From Paramecium sonneborni (Eukaryota > Ciliophora > Oligohymenophorea > Peniculida > Parameciidae): a stretch of DNA of 64,000 nucleotides. The notes beneath the pieces were generated by a model. The model ran no database searches. It worked only from the letters and a program-made list of their open reading frames with translations, and had not been told where the DNA came from. A program made the translations under genes and the position numbers. Positions within the stretch are counted from its first letter, which is position 1, and each line of letters begins with the position of its first letter. This document shows positions 60,330 to 64,000 of the stretch, one piece after another. The DNA lies in assembly GCA_905182985.1 (NCBI GenBank), contig CAJJDN010000033.1:242233-306232 (forward strand), read 5' to 3'.

Positions 60330-61551
60330 TCATGGTTAAAATTATTCATATGTTCTGCTGGATCTTGTTTAACCTATTGATGATGTAGTTGTTGTTCCTC
60401 CTGTTCTTGATACTACCTTTGAACTTGTTACTACAACTTCCTATAATAAATTAGAATTATTTATTTACTTTCTTTTATGCTTTTCTTAAGGCTTCCAATT
60501 CAGCTTAACACATAGTTAATTATTCTTAACATTCATTATAATCATGATTAACTTTAATAAATTTTTATTTCCAGACTTCCACTTCTGATGATAGATAAGT
60601 TACTTTTTCTTGAAAAACTGTTGAACCTTAAGATTCCAAATCAGCATATCTAAATTTCCAATCATCTAAATCTCCCTCTTTCACTTTTATTGTATACGAT
60701 AATCTTTCAATTTCTGAAGAAAGCATTGCTACTTTCACCTAAATCTATTAATATATCTTACTTCCAAATTTCTTATTTTTTATATCAAATCTTCATTTTC
60801 CATTCTTAAATTTGTATTTTCCTATTATAATCTTCTAATCTTATCTTCATAGTCTCTAATTTATTATTCAAATTATATTCTCATATTAAAAAATTCTCTT
60901 TCTTTAGTTTCTAAATCATCAGCTTATGAACTCCTCAATTAAATTTCTCCTCTCATTGATTATAATTAAACAGTCAACTAATCATTCTCTAATCTTAATT
61001 ATCTTAATTAAGACTCTAATAATTAAACTTTCGAGTTATCTGTTACTATTTTCTCTTTCTCTACAATTTTCTCTACTACTTAAACTTCCTTTCTCTTTTC
61101 CAATTCTGCAATTAAAGATTGTAAGTATTCACATTCTAATCTCCAAGGAGCTTCAATTTCTTCCTTTGAAACAACTATCACATTCATGCATAATTATTAA
61201 GCAGCCACACAATTTTATTATACTTAATAATTTCCTTAATATCCAATCTAAGGTATAGCCGCCATATTTGAAACGTAACTTTAACCTCCTACAAAACCTT
61301 ATGTCTAAGTTCTCAATATTTATTGAGATTGCATTCTTGGATATTATTAAGCACTTCTCTGTTCTACTTCTACTGTTCTTGTCTAAAATAATTTTAAATA
61401 AAAACTATTTTACCTATACTTTTGGAGTCTCACGATTAATTATTTATTCCACTTTTTCTTAAGTTGTACTTCTAACATTATCCTTTGTCCCTGATGTATA
61501 TTATCTAGAAGATGTTGATGTAAAATATTATCTATTTTAAAAATCGCTCAT
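60330..61551 (-). CDS. Coiled-coil cytoskeletal-type protein
   Basis: 379 aa, introns 60441-60468 (28 nt), 60739-60761 (23) and 61383-61413 (31). The head is Ser/Thr/Gln-rich and basic (MSDFQNRQYFTSTSSRQYT) with a Gln/Gly/Val linker. It is followed by a segment VIVVSKEEIEAPWRLECEYL and a long coiled coil (IVEKEKIVTDNSKVQLLESQ, RDYEDKIRRLQQENTNLRME, VAMLSSEIERLSYTIKVKEGD, CQEQLTMCQAELEALRKAQ). The tail is Ser/Thr/Arg-rich (VVSRTGGTTTTSSIGQTRSS). Head-rod-tail design as in filament-forming cortical proteins of ciliates; no specific family identified. Large plus-strand ORFs at 60926-61258 and 61268-61462 are antisense shadows. Confidence 0.8.
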
Positions 61552-61612
61552 GATTTCAAAAGAAATATATTTTATTAATTTATAAATTTGAGTATATTAT
61601 ATTATGATCAAT

Positions 61613-62326
61613 TCAAGCCCAAATAAATATTATTACAAATGTACAGATTTCTACTACTATACAGATCAATAATGCACAGTTTGAAGATTTAGCAATCAAT
61701 TTAGTTAATTTATTATTTGTAGCCATCATCTAATTATTTGTCTTATCAACATCTATGTTTAATTAATCTAACTATCTATTTTATTCATTAATGGTTGTAT
61801 TGATTTATTTTCCTTATTATTTCAATTAGTTTGCCTATTTAATTTCATATTTATCATACCTAATTATTAGCTCCATCCAATAACTAATCTTATTAAATTT
61901 ATAAATCTTTTTAGTTTTTATGTAACTCTTAGTTATTCATTGCAGCTAACTTAGCCTCATCTCTTTAGAGATTCTACATTGCTACTTCTTATCTTGTGTC
62001 TTAAATAGCTTTATTAAATTAATCCTTAATTAAATCTCTCTAATTCTTTAATTCCTATATCTAATTCTTTCTTTTTTCATTCTCCTTCTACATTTAATTG
62101 TTCTCTTAATATTTAAGCACATCTGCTATCAAAACTAATTCACGATCTATTAATTTCTTTCTAAAACTACTTTACCCAAACTTGTTAATTGTCCTCTTAT
62201 TTCCCCCTCAATCATAGTTATTTATTATCCAGCTTTTTATTTTTATTCTCTTTTATTCATATCAGATTTTATTGAAACAATAAGTTTCTAGATTCTTTCA
62301 ATATCATTTTTGAATTGATCACTCAT
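61613..62326 (-). CDS. Q-SNARE with C-terminal membrane anchor
   Basis: 219 aa, introns 61835-61859 (25 nt) and 62147-62175 (29). N-terminal helical region (MSDQFKNDIERIQKLIVSIK), a central basic coiled coil, and a C-terminal SNARE motif around LLDGANNQANQLKQQGKQ and INEQNRQLDQLNIDVDKTN, where the Gln in the middle fits the zero layer, then NNKLTKLIAK and a single TM CALLICIVVEICTFVIIFIW ending at the stop (tail anchor). Such proteins drive membrane fusion. The layout (N-terminal helices, SNARE helix, TM, short size) is most like Qc or Qb SNAREs; subclass uncertain. 287 bp upstream of it is the stop of the neighbouring pair of paralogs. Confidence 0.82.
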
Positions 62327-62604
62327 TGTATATAATAAAAATATATTTAAATTATTTTTATTACATATAGAATCTAATTAAAAATAACAAAAAAATCTTT
62401 TGTAATTTTATTCAATTTAAAAACATATATATCATTTATTGATATTTTAAAAATTTATAGTATTTTAGAACAAAAATAAAAACAAATAATTTGTTTTATA
62501 ATTGATTCTTCATTTTATTGGTTTAATTTAAAATCAAATTTTTAATCTGATAATTTCTTAATAAATAATAGTGAATGTATATATAATAAATGAATAAGAG
62601 TTTA

Positions 62605-63280
62605 TCAACTAAGATATTTTTATTATTCTAAAACATAGGTATGTTATTTGATTCTTTATTATGATTCAACTAAATAAAAATGTAATTCTTCAATATTTTC
62701 CTCTTTTTCATTTTAAAAATTTAATATTGCAGCTGTTTTCTTTGGGACTGTTGTTAATTCAGTAACAATAGATAATTTAGCTTGTTAATTGTTTCCACTC
62801 ATCTATTGAAGAAGATCTCCCAAAAAATTAATACGATTAATTCTTTCAATTTTTTCATTGCTATGATTTAAAGAGTCATTACTTGGATTGAATTTAATTT
62901 TAGTTTGTTTATTAAACTACAGTATTAACAATTTCTTAAGGATGATAATTTTTAACTCGAAAGGATGGACTTTTTCTTAATTATGATGAGACAAACTATG
63001 ATTGTTAATTCTAAATTGAGTTGGTATAATTAGTACCTTGATGAATTGGCCAACATTTGGTTGAATCTAAGTTTCAAAAGATATCTGTTAATACTTCAAA
63101 TAATTGCATATTGCCTTAATTTGGTGTTAGATTGTTGTTTTATTATGTTGAACATCTATAATTAGATGCTGATTGTAATCTTGTTCCTTAAGAACTTTTG
63201 GCTCTATTTTAATCTACTACATTTATTCTTCTGGCATGCTTATTTGTATATGGGATATGACGGATAGAACAAATATTCAT
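62605..63280 (-). CDS. Unknown protein, right-edge paralog 2
   Basis: 199 aa, introns 62935-62956 (22 nt), 63011-63036 (26) and 63067-63094 (28). Polar and basic. Shares QLRKSPSFR and the C-terminal EELHFYLVESQQRIK with the next gene (STQLRKSPSFRMKNY and EEVHFFQVEMQQQYK), in the same order and at similar spacing. A competing frame starting MPEEQ at 63237 is open for 210 codons but does not give the shared motif, so I prefer the spliced model from MNICSIRHIPYTN. Function unknown; the KSPSF motif looks like a phosphorylation site. Confidence 0.7.
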
Positions 63281-63312
63281 TTTAAATAAATTTATATATA
63301 AGTAGATGAAAT

Positions 63313-63996
63313 TCATTTTTTTAACTTCTTCTCTATATTCTCTAACCATCGTTTATACTATTATTGCATTTCAACTTAAAAAAAATGAACTTCTTCTAAA
63401 TTAGCATCTTTATTATCTTCTAATATTGTTTAATCTATATTATATTTTGGAACAGAAGTTGTTTAACTAGATGAAGATGGAGTTGCCATTATCTTTTTAA
63501 TTGGTTATGTATGTCTAACTTATTATTATTCATCATCAGTCCCAAGTTAAAATTATAGTAATTCCATCGCACTTACTCTCTATTTGAAAGCCTGCCTTAA
63601 GATTCATACAACATATTCTTACAGAACTTTAAAAATTTGTTTATCTTCTAATATCATCTCTAGCTCCTGGAGTGATATGTCGATAATTCTTCATTCTAAA
63701 TGAAGGACTTTTCCGCAACTGAGTTGAATTCATTGATGAATCTGATGGTTTAGACTATTCATCATCGTTAATTGCATTACCTTATCCTCATACATATCTA
63801 TATTGCATCTCTCAAAATTAGTGGGTGTATACTAAATCTAAAAAAAACCTACTTTCTAAGAAGGAGTAATTTATGATGAATTTAAATCTGAATCCAACCT
63901 TCTCTTTACTTACACTTTAGGTCCCATACTTCCATTTCTTAATTGTACACGATTCATCTAACTATAAGGATTCATCTTAGTTAATCCTGTACTCAT
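63313..63996 (-). CDS. Unknown protein, right-edge paralog 1
   Basis: 208 aa, introns 63592-63622 (31 nt) and 63755-63780 (26). Starts MSTGLTKMNPYSQMNRVQLRN three codons from the window end; an earlier start outside the window is possible. Basic, Ser-rich N-terminal half with KRRLDSDLNSS and QLRKSPSFRMKNY, then AFKQRVSAMELLQFQLGTDDE, a Ser run (TPSSSSSQTT), and a C-terminal coiled coil EEVHFFQVEMQQQYKRWLEN ending KKLKK. Tandem with paralog 2 (32 bp between genes). No known family. Suggestive of a cytoskeleton-associated, phosphorylated protein, but only by composition. Confidence 0.75.
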
Positions 63997-64000
63997 TTGT

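Noticed and set aside
60926..61462. Plus-strand ORFs of 110 and 64 codons
   Set aside because: Antisense to a coiled-coil gene; Leu/Ile/Ser-rich composition is what the complement of Lys/Glu/Asn codons gives.
62605..63237. 210-codon open frame starting MPEEQ
   Set aside because: Open throughout but yields no motif shared with the neighbouring paralog; the spliced model from 63280 restores the shared KSPSF motif with three normal introns.

Overview
The window reads as ciliate macronuclear DNA of the Paramecium type. It is very AT-rich. Every gene I could resolve uses TAA and TAG as glutamine and TGA as the only stop, and nearly all introns are 20-35 nt GT..AG. With the standard code the genes fall into short scraps. 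With the ciliate code and tiny introns removed, about 30 gene models become continuous, and in each resolved model the total exon length is a multiple of three. TGA-free frames of about 60 codons are expected by chance in DNA this AT-rich, so I treat a short ORF as a gene only when homology, paralogy, or exon phase with composition supports it.

Layout. 0-9 kb: elongator tRNA-Met, complex I subunit NDUFA9 (+), a hybrid histidine kinase with receiver domain (-), a small unknown protein (-) and the splicing factor cactin (-). 9-15 kb: a cAMP-receptor-like GPCR followed 50 bp later by a cyclic-nucleotide phosphodiesterase (+), then two tandem paralogous unknown genes (-). 16.7-28.3 kb: a large secreted or membrane protein, a coiled-coil protein, an APC/C activator of the Cdc20/Cdh1 family, a Nup155-type nucleoporin, a protein-kinase-like gene lacking HRD and DFG, a small unknown, and a cysteine-rich surface-antigen-like GPI protein. 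28.8-36.8 kb: unknown proteins, V-ATPase catalytic subunit A and a long coiled-coil protein. 38.3-45.5 kb: two TMBIM/Bax-inhibitor-like membrane proteins and a second cysteine-rich surface protein. 47.5-64 kb: an unknown protein, a Kelch-repeat PPP-type phosphatase with altered active-site motifs, an LRR protein, a four-TM protein, a CCCH-finger/QN-repeat/beta-propeller protein, a damaged WD40-like gene, coiled-coil proteins, a Q-SNARE and two tandem paralogs at the right edge.

Assembly. Five exact direct duplications of 1155-1289 bp sit on either side of a single N, and a sixth (876 bp) flanks a 156-N gap. These look like contig ends that overlap but were never merged, so six loci are wholly or partly doubled. 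They should be collapsed before any gene counting.

Function. The window is a typical dense ciliate gene mosaic, not an operon. Genes on both strands are separated by as little as 20-50 bp. Signalling genes are prominent: hybrid histidine kinase, GPCR plus PDE, kinase-like and phosphatase-like proteins. The two enzyme-like genes with missing catalytic residues and the GPCR/PDE neighbour pair are the most interesting observations.
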